DNA of 64,000 bases, taken from assembly GCA_009733575.1 (NCBI GenBank), contig ML769383.1:682001-746000 (forward strand). The letters run 5' to 3'. The first letter of the stretch is position 1, and the number at the start of each line of letters is the position of its first letter. The position numbers were made by a program, and so were the translations under genes. Positions 12,342-24,218 of this stretch are shown one piece after another. The stretch is from Gymnopus androsaceus JB14. Taxonomy: Eukaryota; Basidiomycota; Agaricomycetes; Agaricales; Omphalotaceae. A model generated the notes under the pieces. That model was not told where the DNA came from and ran no database searches. It saw only the letters and a program-made list of their open reading frames with translations.

Positions 12342-13692
12342 TCAAGATCGTCTAGAGGGATCCCAGGACATGAATGAATCGTTTATTGTATTACTCGCAT
12401 CGCCGGTGACAGCGCCAGATAGCCAGGAATTCATGCGAGACGCTGAATGCCCAGAGCCGTAAAGTGTCGTGGGTAATGACGGAGAAAGAGCCGAAGTCTG
12501 GTTATAGCAAAGATGCGGCGAATCAACAGAAGACAGTGTATCTCTAGTATTGAATGTTTGTAAGTTATACGAGATTAGAATGAAGATGATGAAAGCCTAC
12601 GCACGTTGTTAGAGTATCGAAATCCGAAAGCGCTTGATTAAGGGGACAGTATCCGCCAGCTCTATGGTGGGGAGCTTGTCCCAAGACACCAGCTGCTCTA
12701 CGAATTCGTAAGGAGAGTTCAAGCATCGTTTGATAATTGGATGCGTCCAATAAGCAGTTGCACGGTGGCATGGCGTAGGGGGGTTTCGTAGGGAGGCTAC
12801 CGAAGCCAACGTTGTCTTCATATCCTGTGAAATGGGTGTCGTGCGCAAAAATGGAACCCAGATCCATACTGGTGAGCTCAGTGGATCCATCGTTAATCAC
12901 TATATGCGGCAAAGAATGCTCGCTGGATGGCGTGGCAGGCGACGGCGAGCTCGACGGGGATACCGAGAAACCCGTCGTTTGGAGGAATTGTCTTCCTTCC
13001 ACATTGCTAGTACGAGAAGACGAAGAAGGACAAGGAGATATATTCCGCAGTGAAGGCGATAGTGAGCCCGGTGGGGATGGATGAGAGTTGGGCGATGAAT
13101 ATCTATCATCCTTCTGCGACTGTTGCTCAGCGCTTGAAGACGCCCATCGTGGATGAGGTTTGTTCTTCAACTAGAAATGCCACGTAAGTAAGAGCCCTGC
13201 ACCATGGTCTACTCGTACTGACCTCCCGGATCACGCCTTCCAGCTCTGCTACTCTTTTGAGTAACCTTGAGCTTTCGTCTTGACTATCAGTTTGTTGAGT
13301 AGGATCATCAACTTCATATACACAAAGGCCAGTCTACAGGGGAATGATTAGTTGCACCGCAACAGGAAACGAGATCGAGTTAAGCTTACCAGCCCCAGTT
13401 GAGTGCAGCGAGCGCAAGCTGGTCGTTTTCTATCACACTGTTAAAAGGCATTGTCAGCTTTTCAGATCAAACTACAAACTGCATTGGAGTCTAACCATTC
13501 GCTTAGATGTGTGGCAATTAAGACAGGACTGTGTAGTCCTATTGCGTCTCCTGAGCACTTGGTGAGCATGATCCTAGTAGCATACATGGTCATATAATCA
13601 TACCTTTTGCGATGATCGTCATCAGCAGCAGGTTGAGGTGCTTTCTTGTCAGAGGGAGCTTTCTTTCGTTTGTTCGAGACTTCTGTGGACAT
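12342..13692 (-). CDS. Zn2Cys6 fungal transcription factor
   Basis: Six exons (13604-13692, 13496-13550, 13390-13437, 13223-13333, 12605-13170, 12342-12543) give 356 residues. The Zn2Cys6 binuclear cluster lies at about residues 38-64 and is spread over three exons. It reads C-x2-C-x6-C-x6-C-x2-C-x8-C (CLNCHTSKRMC, then CARCTQLGLTGLC), preceded by a basic stretch KRRRNR. A short coiled coil follows (SRLLKRVAELEGVIRE), the usual dimerisation element. The rest is Ser/Pro-rich with no fungal_trans domain that I recognise, so the protein is short for the family. Start at 13692 preferred over an in-frame upstream ATG at 13788, because MSTEVSNKRKKAPS leads directly into the basic region. Target genes unknown. 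Confidence 0.88.
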
Positions 13693-15182
13693 CGTGTTGG
13701 GATGGGGAATGAAAACAAAGACGAGAAAGCTCTGGTATTTGTATGAAAGCAAATAAATTCTTGGCAACCCGAAAAGGACCGCACCCAAACTCGAAAAGAA
13801 GCACGATATGATTCAGAGGTAGGGTTCCGATTCAGGGCAATTACTTGATATCCGAGGATAAGACCTCGAAAAGGTAACCATGATCTTGGAACCTATCACA
13901 TTGAACGTTGACAGGACGCTTTCTCAGTGTGTTTCGTAAACGAAGTTTTGACCAAGTCGAATTCAAAACCCTATGAGGATAATCACAAAAGGAAAGATCT
14001 TCTGCCGGCGACACTGGGGCATCGGTCGCGGTCCCTCCGTCGTTTACGGACTGCGAGACCTTGCTCAAAGATGCCGCAGGTCAAAATAGATAGCAATTTC
14101 CGCGCGCACCGCCAGTTCCGCCCCGAATAGTGGTTTTCGCACTAACGGTCGCTCGTAAATCGTACCTGACAAACACGACGTTTTAAGAAAAAGATAAAGG
14201 ATATGTATCATTCATTATCATACGTACACTTGTTTATTTGCTTAAGGGCTTAAGGTAAAGTTGGCCTCGACGGGCAGTTCCGATAGCTTTCTGATTCCTG
14301 TACCGTAGTAGCGGCGGAGGAGTTCTGGAACGGCATGCAGTTAAGTCGACAGATCTTCTATAGCTGATCAAAATCGGGAAATACAACTCTCATGCCTTTG
14401 TATTTGATCAATGCCCGATCATTGCTGACGCGACATAAGGAAAGCAAGAACAAAGATACATGATAATGAAATGATTAGCCCAACATGAACTTGAGTGAAA
14501 GAACACACGTTGATGCCGGGGCCCCACGAGAGAAGGTAAATCGCACCAAAAGCTACTTCCGTTCTGTTCATGGCATCAGATTCCACCCGTAAAACGTCTT
14601 GAATAGGTGACTGAAAAATCGGAGAGAATTGTCTCTTGGGAAGACCGAAGATGATCCTACATTTTCAGCCACAGTATCTATGCATGCAAAGATTCTACTC
14701 TATGCGCCGCAAGTGAGGGATGTCCATATACTAGCCACAATTCTGGTTCCGACTCTTGCTTCCCACTCCTGCTAAGGTGTGCTAGCGAGGCTGGGCAAAC
14801 AGTTACCAAAGAGCAACAAGCCAGAATGCCAAGTATCTTGGTTGCTGGGTGTAAGTATGCGTCAACGACGTGTCAGATGTGATGCTGAGAACAGTCCCAG
14901 AGCAAAAAAAATTAGCATGGATTGAAGACAGCGACTTCACGCTCTGCGATGACTGGAGCCTCAGGAGGCTGAACAGTAGCCAGTTCAGGCTAGTGATTAG
15001 ACTGCAAGAGATCGAAAATTAGGCCAATACACTGTTGAAGCGAAGAATTTAACCGCCGTGAGCCTATATCCTTATTGACCGACGGCGCTTGTTGATGGCT
15101 GGATAGTTTCCGTCACTAAAAAAAAATATGGAAACTATAGGTCCTTCATTTGAAAAACGATCTGTTACATACAATATTTAGT
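13693..15182. other. Interval with unresolved coding-like minus-strand fragments
   Basis: No gene could be assembled, but minus-strand pieces look coding. One is a terminal segment at about 14247-14325 (ELLRRYYGTGIRKLSELPVE, then a short tail to a stop). A second near 14400 reads NDRALIKYKGMR, after an intron-like stretch ending in CAG. A hydrophobic piece near 14800 reads QQPRYLAFWLVALW. A fourth, ending near 14915, reads PPEAPVIAEREVAVFNP. They may belong to one small multi-exon membrane protein, possibly with an indel. A separate 75-codon minus frame at 13841-14068 has no recognisable family. Confidence 0.3.
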
Positions 15183-16482
15183 TTAGTAAGAAACGATGCT
15201 ACCCAAGCCTCCGATTAAAGTGATCCACCAGGCCCTATACAAACTAAAGATCCCCTCTTCATCAATAATGCGCTTTGCACAGTCAACCAATCCGAGGTAA
15301 GGATCGCTCTCGTTTCGCAGGCTAAGAAAACAAGTTCGATTAGCATACGTATTTGAGGCATGAACAAAGATGCACAAACCCAATAACATCTTCTTCATTG
15401 CCAGAGAACTCTGCAACGTCCTCAGCATCGCCGTCGACTTCTTGCGATACAGAGTTGTATTCCGCAGACGCATGGTTGCGTTGTATCGCCAGACGGATTG
15501 ATATTACCTCAAGAGGAGTAAGGATGCCTGTGGTGAAGACCACAACGGCTACATATATGGCAAGTTTCACGGATGAGATATCTTGGTAAGAGCCTGCCTC
15601 GGGTTTTGGGAGGAGCAGACGGCGGATGGGACCTAGTCCCAGTACCACAATACAAATGTGCAAGCACTCGGCAGCCAACAGCCCAGGTGTAAGATATAGA
15701 ATCCATGGCTTCCGGCGTTCAGTAGGAGTCAAAATAGCTCGAAGAGACTTGACGGCATTAAAGTAGGATAGCTTGAGCGGCGTAGTAATCGAGCCTGTGG
15801 ATGGTCAGTTGCAAGCACACTTCTGGAACAATTCACGCACGATAAGTAATAATCGAAACCGGGAGAGAGATGAGCATCATCATAATGCTGTAGAAAAGAG
15901 TCCCAAGAAGAGAAGTGTTGGGAGCCCTGTATTTCCTATTTCCCTGGTTTTTAATGCAAGTGAGGCATTGAAAAGAGAAGGTAACTTACCCCGCTGAAGG
16001 GCTAGGTATATCCATAAACAATATAATGATTGTGGTCACAAATACTACGGAAGTAAGTAGAAATTATTCAGATTTCAAGCAAGCTTAGCTAGTTTAGTGA
16101 ACGACGGACTGACCTGTCGATATGAGTGTTGGCATAAGCCCTTTGTAGAGCCCAGCCCAGCCCTATGGAGAAATCGATTAAGATACTGCGCAGTCTGACC
16201 GAATGGAACCTACTTCAATCTGGTAGACTCTTTTCATCATTCCAAAATACGAACGGATTACAGGACCTATTTAGAGTCAGACCGCTCACAGAGAATATGA
16301 AAGCAACCGATAATACCTGTATGAGGAGTAGCATTGCCTTCGTGGTCGAGGGCAACACGCTTTGGATTGTAATTTGCTCGGAATCTGACCAGGACACCAG
16401 TAAGAGGCACAATAATAGCAAATGTTGCGGCCAATGTGAAAATTAAAGCCAGAGTTTCAGCGAGTCCCAGCCGTGCAGCCAT
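15183..16482 (-). CDS. Mitochondrial-carrier-like membrane protein
   Basis: Seven exons (16317-16482, 16214-16266, 16114-16162, 15990-16044, 15841-15926, 15380-15794, 15183-15321) give 320 residues, the usual carrier length. Three carrier-type repeats are recognisable but degenerate. Their signature prolines occur in PLTGVLVRFRANY, PLKLSYFNAVKS and PLEVISIRLAIQ, so the usual acidic residue of the P-x-[DE] motif survives only in the third. The half-repeat motif GWAGLYKGLMPTL and the matching EEGIFSLYRAWWITL are clear. Carriers exchange small metabolites across the inner mitochondrial membrane; the substrate cannot be told. It could instead be one of the divergent carriers of the outer membrane or peroxisome. 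Confidence 0.75.
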
Positions 16483-17753
16483 GATGATAGTTCGAGAGAG
16501 AGAGATATAGAGTACACAGCCGAATTGACGCGCAGTATCCTGCCAATGGTGATTGGGGCCACGTGGAATACTACGTCACAGTATAAATACTCGGCTCGAG
16601 CCGTTTTGTCCCTTCCTTTCTACTTCCATGTCAATGTCCCAAAATTACCGATCGATGTTTATAGTCCCCAGATGTTATAATTTTCGTCAACTCTTTTCTA
16701 CGATTGAGGCGTTCTGACTCATCTTCAATCATTTTCTTTGTACGCCTCTACATTCTACTTCTTTTTCATCGCATGTAACGTTGTGCAGTACCGAAATTCA
16801 TCGCAGCTTTTTTGATTTTATTTTAAATTTGCTCTGCGCTTCAACTTTTAGGCGCATTGGTCTCTTCTCGATAATTTTGGCCTGATTCTGCGCGCTTTGC
16901 TTTCGTAGGGAAACCAGAATCGAAACGACAGTTTTGAAATGATAAGATGCAAATTAACATCAAGCCTATCTTCCGGGTCTAGAATCAAGGACGGATTTTC
17001 CAAGCCTTTTTCTCTTCCAAAGTTTGGAAGCTTGAAGCTGAGGTACATCGGGGAGCACTACTCACAGTTAAGTGGGATTGTTGAAGATTCTGTTCAAAGT
17101 CTTCTCTGGGTTGTTTCAATTCTGCTCTCCAAGATAGTAGTGCATGTGGTTTGGGGTTATGGGTTACTGCTTGCAATTTGCTGTATCCTTCTCTATGAAG
17201 GTGCGTTTCTTTCAATTCGGATAGTAAGGTTTACTTATGCAAGTTATTGTATGTTGTGTGTTGGTGTAGGCCTTTTGTAACTGTTTATCGTGCATCGTAT
17301 GGGTCCATCATCTTCGCTGGTCCATTTTACATCGTTGTTCTCCTTGTCAGGTCCACCGTTTCCTCAACATCTACCTCAAGAATATCTGTAGTGACTATCT
17401 GTCCTAATGATGAACGAGGGTTTCTCTGTAGGTTCTCCGCTGCTGTTGATTCATGCTACTCGTTGTAGCAAAGTAGGCTACCGTTGCTGTTACCTTTATA
17501 CTTGTTGGATGTTCTCAGTTATGAAGCACAATGGGGGTTGCTCAAGGGTCTTTTATCTATAGTAGTCCATTGTTCATTTCGACTGTTGTTGTATTATAAA
17601 TTTGCTATGGAATTCTTGCCACTAATTGACTGTCTGAAAGCCTTGAGGTTAGAGTTTGGCACTGTTACCTTCATCATCATCTTATACGAGTTACTCTGGC
17701 TCGTTCATCTATTCTCAAAAACTTATCTCAACTGATATACGTAGTTGTCGATA
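16483..17753. other. Intergenic region between divergent genes
   Basis: About 1.27 kb separating two divergently transcribed genes, so it should contain both promoters. A TATAAATA sequence lies at about 16580. The stretch 16900-17740 is T-rich on the plus strand and contains hydrophobic open frames that I judge to be composition artefacts. I see no RNA gene or mobile element in it. Confidence 0.4.
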
Positions 17754-20700
17754 ATGTCAAGCACAGAAGCGGCTAAGGTACGCTGCTCAACGTCGTTTTT
17801 AGAATCTTGTTAGTCGTTGCTGATATTGAGGCTTGGGCATTCTTGTGAATTTGAAGAAAAATGAGGCTTTGAATCATTTACGACTCGCAAAACAACAGCA
17901 AAAGCTCGCTGAGTCCTCAGTAGCCTCATCGTCGTCTTCTCTTTCCTCGACGTCGTCATCTTATCGGGCCCCACCGTCGCAGTCGCGGGATGCGACTCGA
18001 CCTTCCCACTATTTTCCTCCGGCTCCTTCTCCTCCAAATGGAACCATTCTTGTCCCCAGTTCAAGTCCTCCCAATTCTCCAGTCAATTATAGCTCTTATC
18101 AGCCATTTGCTCATCGTCGCCCTGTCGACGTGGCAATTGGGAATGGTAGACTAAACACTGCGCCATGGAGGAAATCGGACCAAACACAAACTTATGATCC
18201 TCTGAGCGCTCCTAGCGGATTTATATCGCAGAGTAGCACTCAAAGGACTCGTCAATTAAGTTTTGGAGACAGCAACGAGGGCCCGCCTAAAAAACGGGCG
18301 AATCGCGGCGAGGGAAGTTCAGGTCCTTATCCTTCGGTGCAGTCTCCCGGCTCACCGGGAATTCAACGACCTACTCAGAGACGACGCCCATTACATGATG
18401 GCGGTTCTACATCGTCAGAAGAATCTACGCCTGAGTTGACTCGAACGCGCCTCGTTCGAGGTCGCCCGGCCGATCTCGCGGAACCTCCGCCTTCGAGCGT
18501 TCCTACCGATCCCTTCATGGATCCCTCAGTTTATCAAGTTCAACATGACAATGCCTGGCATGGATCAGACCCGAGTGAGAGCAGCGTGGTTGCAGGGGAA
18601 GCATGATGTCGCCGCAGCTACGAGGCTAGTTGCAGATATAAAATGGAATCCTCCTCCCCCTCCTCTTTTACAACCCTCCCTCTCTTTCTCTCCAAAGCTG
18701 TCGACCGAAGTTGGTAGAGTGGATGGCCTTGACGAGGCTCATAAAGCACATCTTGCCGCCCTAAAAGAAAAATCCAAAAAGTCTTCCATTTATGCCAAAC
18801 GACCCGCTCCAACCAAGCTAGCGCCTCCTGCGACGCCAGTTAGACACTCTTCCATCGACCTTACCGTCGATTCTCCTGTTATTTCACAGCCTGTTCGCCG
18901 GAAACGCAACAAAAACCTCATCCTTGACTCTGATCCTGAAGAGACGGAGGAAAGCGATGACGAGCGCGCGCACAAACGCAGTAGGCAGGACTCTAGCTAC
19001 GAGTCCCGGGCATTGACCTTTTTCAACACCCAAACTTCGGCTGCCCTTCAGGAATTAACTGGTAGTCCCTCTGTTCTTTATTCAATCACCTCTATTTCAC
19101 TAACGAACGCACGTAATAGGCTGCACAGAGGCACAAGCACAAGCTATCATTGATCTTCGGGAGTTCACGTCTGTGGAAGACGTGAAAACGAAATTAGGTC
19201 AATCCAAGAAGAAGACTGGATCCCCCAGTTTAAGCCCTCGCTTATTCGAAGAAACCGTCGAAATCTTCAAAGGGTACAATGCAGTCGATGAAGTGCTCGA
19301 GGAATGCGAGGAAATTGGGGCGACGCTTCGCTCTTCCATCGCATCTTGGACAGCATCTTCGTCTAAAGGAAAGGAAAAGCAAGTTGATAGCTCCACAGAC
19401 GAGGTGGAGGACGGCGCTCTCAATTTGCATTCCATGTCCGCCCTCAAAGAGCAGAAACCCAAAGGTTACATCAGCGAGCAACCTGCATCTCTTTCGGAAA
19501 GTGTCAAACTGAAGGAATATCAGCTTCTGGGGCTGAATTGGTTACATCTTCTTTATCGAAGTAACCTCAGCTGTATCTTGGCTGATGAAATGGGTAAGTG
19601 AAGAAATGTCAACGTCGTTCTTGCGTCGTCATTAGCTGACAGTCGTCTCGGAATTTATGCAGGGCTTGGCAAGACTGTGCAGGTCATCAGCTTTTTGGCA
19701 CTTCTTCGTGAACGAGGGAATAAAGGGCCTCATCTTATCGTCGTACCGTGCGTTCAATTTCGCCAAGCTTTGACGATTGTTCACTGAGAATACTTGGCGT
19801 ACTTAGGGCGTCCACACTGGAAAATTGGTGTCGTGAATTCGCCAGATTTGCGAGCTCAGTCTCCATCCAAGTGTACTACGGAGCGAAAAACGAACGAGTG
19901 GAATTACGACAGTCCCTTTTAGATTCTAGGAGATGTAAAACGGGTAACGAAGAGGATGGATGGGACGTTCTTATCACGACATACAATCTGGCTCAAGGAG
20001 ACAGCGACCGAAAGTTTTTCAGACGTATCGATTGGGAAGTAAGGCTAACTCATTTTTTTTCGATGTAAAAACTGATAAGGCGTCTAGTGCTGTGTATTCG
20101 ACGAAGGACATGTTCTCAAAAACTTCCAATCTCAACGCTATTCATCGCTTCTCAAAGTCACATCTAAATGGCGTCTTCTACTTACCGGTACTCCTTTACA
20201 GAACAACCTTCAAGAGCTAGTGGTAAGCTTGGCTAGTCTACCATATTCGGTCCGACTTATCTATCTGTTCTATGTTAGTCATTGATGAACTTCATTCTTC
20301 CCGACCAATTCGGCGATGCTCTCGACAATCTTCGACAAATCTTCAAAGTCAAGGGGGACTCTAAAGCTAGTCTGCTTGCTCAAGAGCGTGTCTCCAGAGC
20401 AAAGAAGATGATGACACCCTTTGTTTTGCGTCGGCGTAAGGATCAGGTATGAAGCTGTATTCCATGCATGTGCGACCTCCTCGGCCGAGCTCTTTTTTTT
20501 TCCAGGTCCTACGAGATCTGCCAAAGAAGACTGAACGGATTGAATGGTGCGAAACCACTCCGCTGCAAAAATCGATCTATCGAGACGCACTGCAACGCTC
20601 TCGTAAAATTGTCCTCGATGCGGAAACTCCTGTCGATTCAGCTGCAAATTCAGACACAAATGGGCGGGGCAAGGCACCGAAGAATTCTCGTCCTTTCCCC

Positions 20701-21765
20701 AAACCAAAAGAGAAACAGTACCTGGAGAACAGTGCCAATGTTCTGATGGACCTTCGCAAAGCGGCCCTTCATCCTATGTTATTCAGATCGAGGTTCACTG
20801 ACGATATACTGAGCTCTATAACGAAGCAACTTCTCAAGGAGCCTGATTTCAAGAAGCGTGGCGCTTTGTTTGACATAGTCAAAGAAGATATGTCCGTGAT
20901 GACTGATGCAGAATTGCAGCACTTTTGTGGCACATACAAGGTGAATCATTCCTCTCTAGTGCAAGTTATCTATTCTGACAAACCTCCCTAGTCCATTCGC
21001 AAGTACGAACAGCCTTCGGACTGTTTTCTGGATTCGGGCAAGATTCAAACTCTCCTCGCATTATTGGAGGGATATCAGAAGGAAGACAGAAAAATTTTGA
21101 TCTTTTCTCAAGTACGGTCCGAATCCCTCTTTCGGTGACCGTGTCTAACGGTTTTCTCAGTTTACACAAGTTCTCGATATCCTCCAAGTCATTCTCAAAG
21201 AGAGGGATATGCGCTACCTTCTTCTCACAGGCTCAACCCCGGTTGATGTCCGTCAATCCCTAGTCGATGAATTTACCGAAGATCTGTCTATCCCAATCTT
21301 CTTACTTTCGACCAAAGCCGGCGGTACGTTGCATTGATTTTACAGCTTTTAGCACTTACATAAAAAAATTTCACAGGAATGGGAATCAACCTTACTGCTG
21401 CATCAGTTGTCATTATGTCCGTGTATATCTATTATCTCTTCACTGTATTGTCGGAACTGATCTCGAGTAATCCCCATAGGTTTGACCAAGATTTCAACCC
21501 GCACAATGACCGCCAAGCGCAAGATCGTGCTTATCGAATCGGCCAAAAGCGAGATGTCGATGTTGTCAAATTAATTTCTCGCGGAACCATTGAAGAAGAT
21601 ATGCTGAAACTTAGTGCGATGAAGTTGGCTTTGGATGAAGCTGTGGCCGGTGATGACGAGAAAGAAAGTGCACCCGAACGGGAGATGAAGGCTTCCTTGA
21701 TGAGCACGCTGAGGAAGCAATTTGAGCAGGAGGAGACGGGACCTGAACCAGCTGCGAAAGCTTAG
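17754..21765 (+). CDS. Fun30/SMARCAD1-type SNF2 chromatin remodeller
   Basis: Fun30/SMARCAD1 ATPases remodel nucleosomes in heterochromatin silencing and DNA-end resection. The gene has about a dozen exons and roughly 1,150 residues. In order: an 8-codon first exon (17754-17777), a long Ser/Pro/Arg-rich N-terminus, a CUE-like ubiquitin-binding helix ([20 protein letters not shown], near 18570), then the SNF2 core. Walker A is LADEMGLGKT, split by an intron at 19594. The Walker B motif is DEGH, followed by [14 protein letters not shown]. The C-lobe shows [28 protein letters not shown] and [10 protein letters not shown]. Frame 1 before and frame 2 after about 18525 join cleanly only if one C of a CCC run (18523-18525) is surplus. 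An in-frame 40-nt GT-AG excision there is possible but would delete the conserved start of the CUE region. Confidence 0.9.
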
Positions 21766-21832
21766 ATCAAACTAGAAGATGGAATTGTGTACATTACTTA
21801 TTATTGCTTTCACAGTATCTACATACAAGGTC

Positions 21833-22580
21833 TTAAGGAAAGAATTGTGAACCTCTGACCATACGATCTACACTGGCACGGAAGTATTCGTTATCTACAC
21901 CATACTCCTTAGAGTCCATAGCGACAAGAGGGTTCCTGACCACATATTCAAGGAAAGGCCCGACATATATCTGACGGAGCAAAAACCGCAGAGAATCGGA
22001 TCCTGGGTCGCTAAGCACTATAAACTTGTATCCCGAAAGGGTCTCGAACAGATGCAATTTATAGGCAGAAGTTCGATAATTCACAAATTGTTCCTCTCTG
22101 AAACAGTGGTCAACGGAGTATACCGACTGAAGGAACGACTCTCACCTTCCCGAAAGCTTCTTGATCATATTCCGAAGAGAGATGACAACACCATAAACGA
22201 GTTTTACTTCTTCGTCGAAAGCTAAGCCGGTACTTGACACGGCAATTGGAGACGGAGGAGCCTGGAGTAACGGAGAGGCTATAGACTGTGAGTTCATTTC
22301 GTTGATGGCGACAACTACGCCAGAAGCAGAGGATAGAGTATTTCGGGGGCTTCCATAAGCTGAAAGTGTGGAAGGATTGGATTCTACTGCAGGGGCAAAG
22401 ACTGCTTGCGAAACTGCCGGAAGAATTCCGCCTTCGACCGCAGGTTTTGGACGACGAGTTCGATGCCAATCATGATAATACACGCATGCGCAATGTCTGT
22501 ATAACAGTATTAGCGTGGAGGTTCAAGTTGAACGACAATGAGACGCGCCTATCGTAGATATACAAGCTATAAATCGTCAT
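21833..22580 (-). CDS. BET5: TRAPP complex subunit 1 (Bet5/TRAPPC1)
   Basis: Bet5 is a longin-fold subunit of the TRAPP tethering complexes, which activate the Rab Ypt1 in ER-Golgi traffic. Three exons (22549-22580, 22146-22496, 21833-22097) give 215 residues. Conserved segments: MTIYSLYIYDRH, VYYHDWHRTRRPKP, EVKLVYGVVISLRNMIKKL, YRTSAYKLHLFETLSGYKF and GPFLEYVVRNPL. The protein is longer than yeast Bet5 because of a Ser/Pro-rich insert of about 50 residues in the middle. The first intron starts with GC (GATAG|gcgcgt); the homologous DRHC junction cannot be made with any nearby GT. It converges on the FUN30-type gene with 67 bp between stops. Confidence 0.92.
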
Positions 22581-22810
22581 GATGGAGGCGGGTGAAGAGC
22601 ATCGTGAGAATTGTCAAAGCTGGAGATCTTTAAATCTTAGCTACGAAATATTAGCTACGAATGAATGCAACGATTGATTGTCCAGGTCCTGCCAGACCGC
22701 AATTATTCGACAATAAGATTCCGACTCTGAAATACACTGATACTACATTTACTTTCACCTATTGCGACGAGTGCATGCGTACAGCGTTCCTTCCCCTACT
22801 GACCCCAGTT

Positions 22811-23875
22811 CTAAACATTAGAGTCCTCAAAAGCCCGTTTCTCGTCAACATACAATGGGACATTCCCAACTACACTCATACGTGGCACCCCAACTTCCGC
22901 CGCATTGTAAGGATAGTAATAGCTCGCATCACCATCGGTAGGCGCGTTGATGTACGAAGGAAGATAAGCATTGGGATGGAACGAAGTAGGCTTCATGCTC
23001 GCAGGAAGGCTGATAGACAAGACCTGCGAGAATTGAATGAGTTGCGCAAATCTAGAAACGAGACTGAAAGCTACCTACCGTGCTGTCCCTAAACACAGTC
23101 GGCGTCTTGACCGACCAAGTTGAAGCTGCGTTCTGGCCATAGTTCATTCTATCTGCCTTGGTCCACTGGTTAGTCAGTCTGCTCGCTTGCTTGCGACCCT
23201 GAAGGTGTGTACATGGTCAGTGAAAGCGTGAAGAGAAACCACATATTAACATACAATGACTTTCCAAATGGCAAGTGGGGCAAAGAAGAACAAAATGACC
23301 CCAAGGAATATCGCGAAAGTGATCATCTGTTGCAAGTTCAGACTGCGGTAGGTTAAAAAGAACTTGAACGCTTACTCGACTCTGAGTAAGAAATCACGGT
23401 TGATTTCAGCTAATCGAACGCCCAAAATTATCCCAGACGTACCTCGGCCAGGCGCGCAAAGTCGACGTCCCCATCTTCACTGACTACGTTCATGGAATTG
23501 TAGATGACAGAATACAAGACCGATGGAAGAATGAGAGAGACACTAATATTGGTCGTGATTAGCAGCGCGAATTGCCAGGACATAATGTTGGGAGATTACA
23601 GGAAGCCAGTTAAGACCCAAATCCTTTCGAGCCACACCTTCGAATACCTCTGAGAAGTGTTCGCGAGGGTAGTGAGACGGGATTCCCACACCGCAGGAGT
23701 CACTTGGCCTTGCAGCTCAAATGGCACTGGGGGAACGGGATGTCTCTTGTCGAGATACTGAAGGACAAACAGTAAATCAGTAGCCAGCCTAGATTTCCAT
23801 CATACGACGTACCAAGACGATGTCGCTTGCATTCCTTTGTGGGGCGGAATATGCAGAGGAGTATGCAGTGTCCAT
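22811..23875 (-). CDS. Predicted integral membrane protein, unknown function
   Basis: Six exons (23813-23875, 23648-23757, 23443-23542, 23255-23326, 23079-23198, 22811-23023) join in frame to 225 residues. I do not recognise the family. The N-terminus is soluble (residues 1-57, with HPVPPVPFELQGQVTP). A first membrane segment follows (VSLILPSVLYSVIYNS), then an acidic loop (VVSEDGDVDFARLAE), then a second strong membrane segment (FLGVILFFFAPLAIW). The remainder is a basic and then Tyr/Pro-rich tail of about 110 residues. Intron phases all agree and every intron has GT-AG ends, which supports expression as one gene. Two helices with both tails probably on one side is the simplest topology. Confidence 0.7.
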
Positions 23876-24218
23876 TATTATCAAGTCAGATTGAGCTCTT
23901 GTACAAACTTCGTTCGGGTGACCGCTAGCGGGCACAGTTGGAGGAAAAGAAAGGAAGAGACGAAGCTTTTAAACCAGTAGAATCGATCCTGTCGAAGGGG
24001 AGAGGGACCACCAGGGAGGGACAAAGAAAATGAAAGAAAGAGACTCGGACACAAAGAAAAGGGAAGGAAGAAAGGTTCTTTTCGCAGCATCAAAAGATTA
24101 TTATAAAGGCGGATAGCAACAGCAAACATTGATGATTGACGACGAACCACATCGCCACGGATACTACTTATTCTCTAGAGTTATTTCGGGACGATATCCA
24201 TGACGAATGCATTATCAT

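Noticed and set aside
16939..17280. 113-codon hydrophobic plus-strand frame
   Set aside because: It lies in T-rich spacer where hydrophobic codons arise by composition; no family or splice support.
18526..18570. A 40-nt GT-AG intron in the FUN30-type gene that would also restore frame
   Set aside because: It would remove the conserved segment leading into the CUE helix, and its donor (GTTTAT) is poor.
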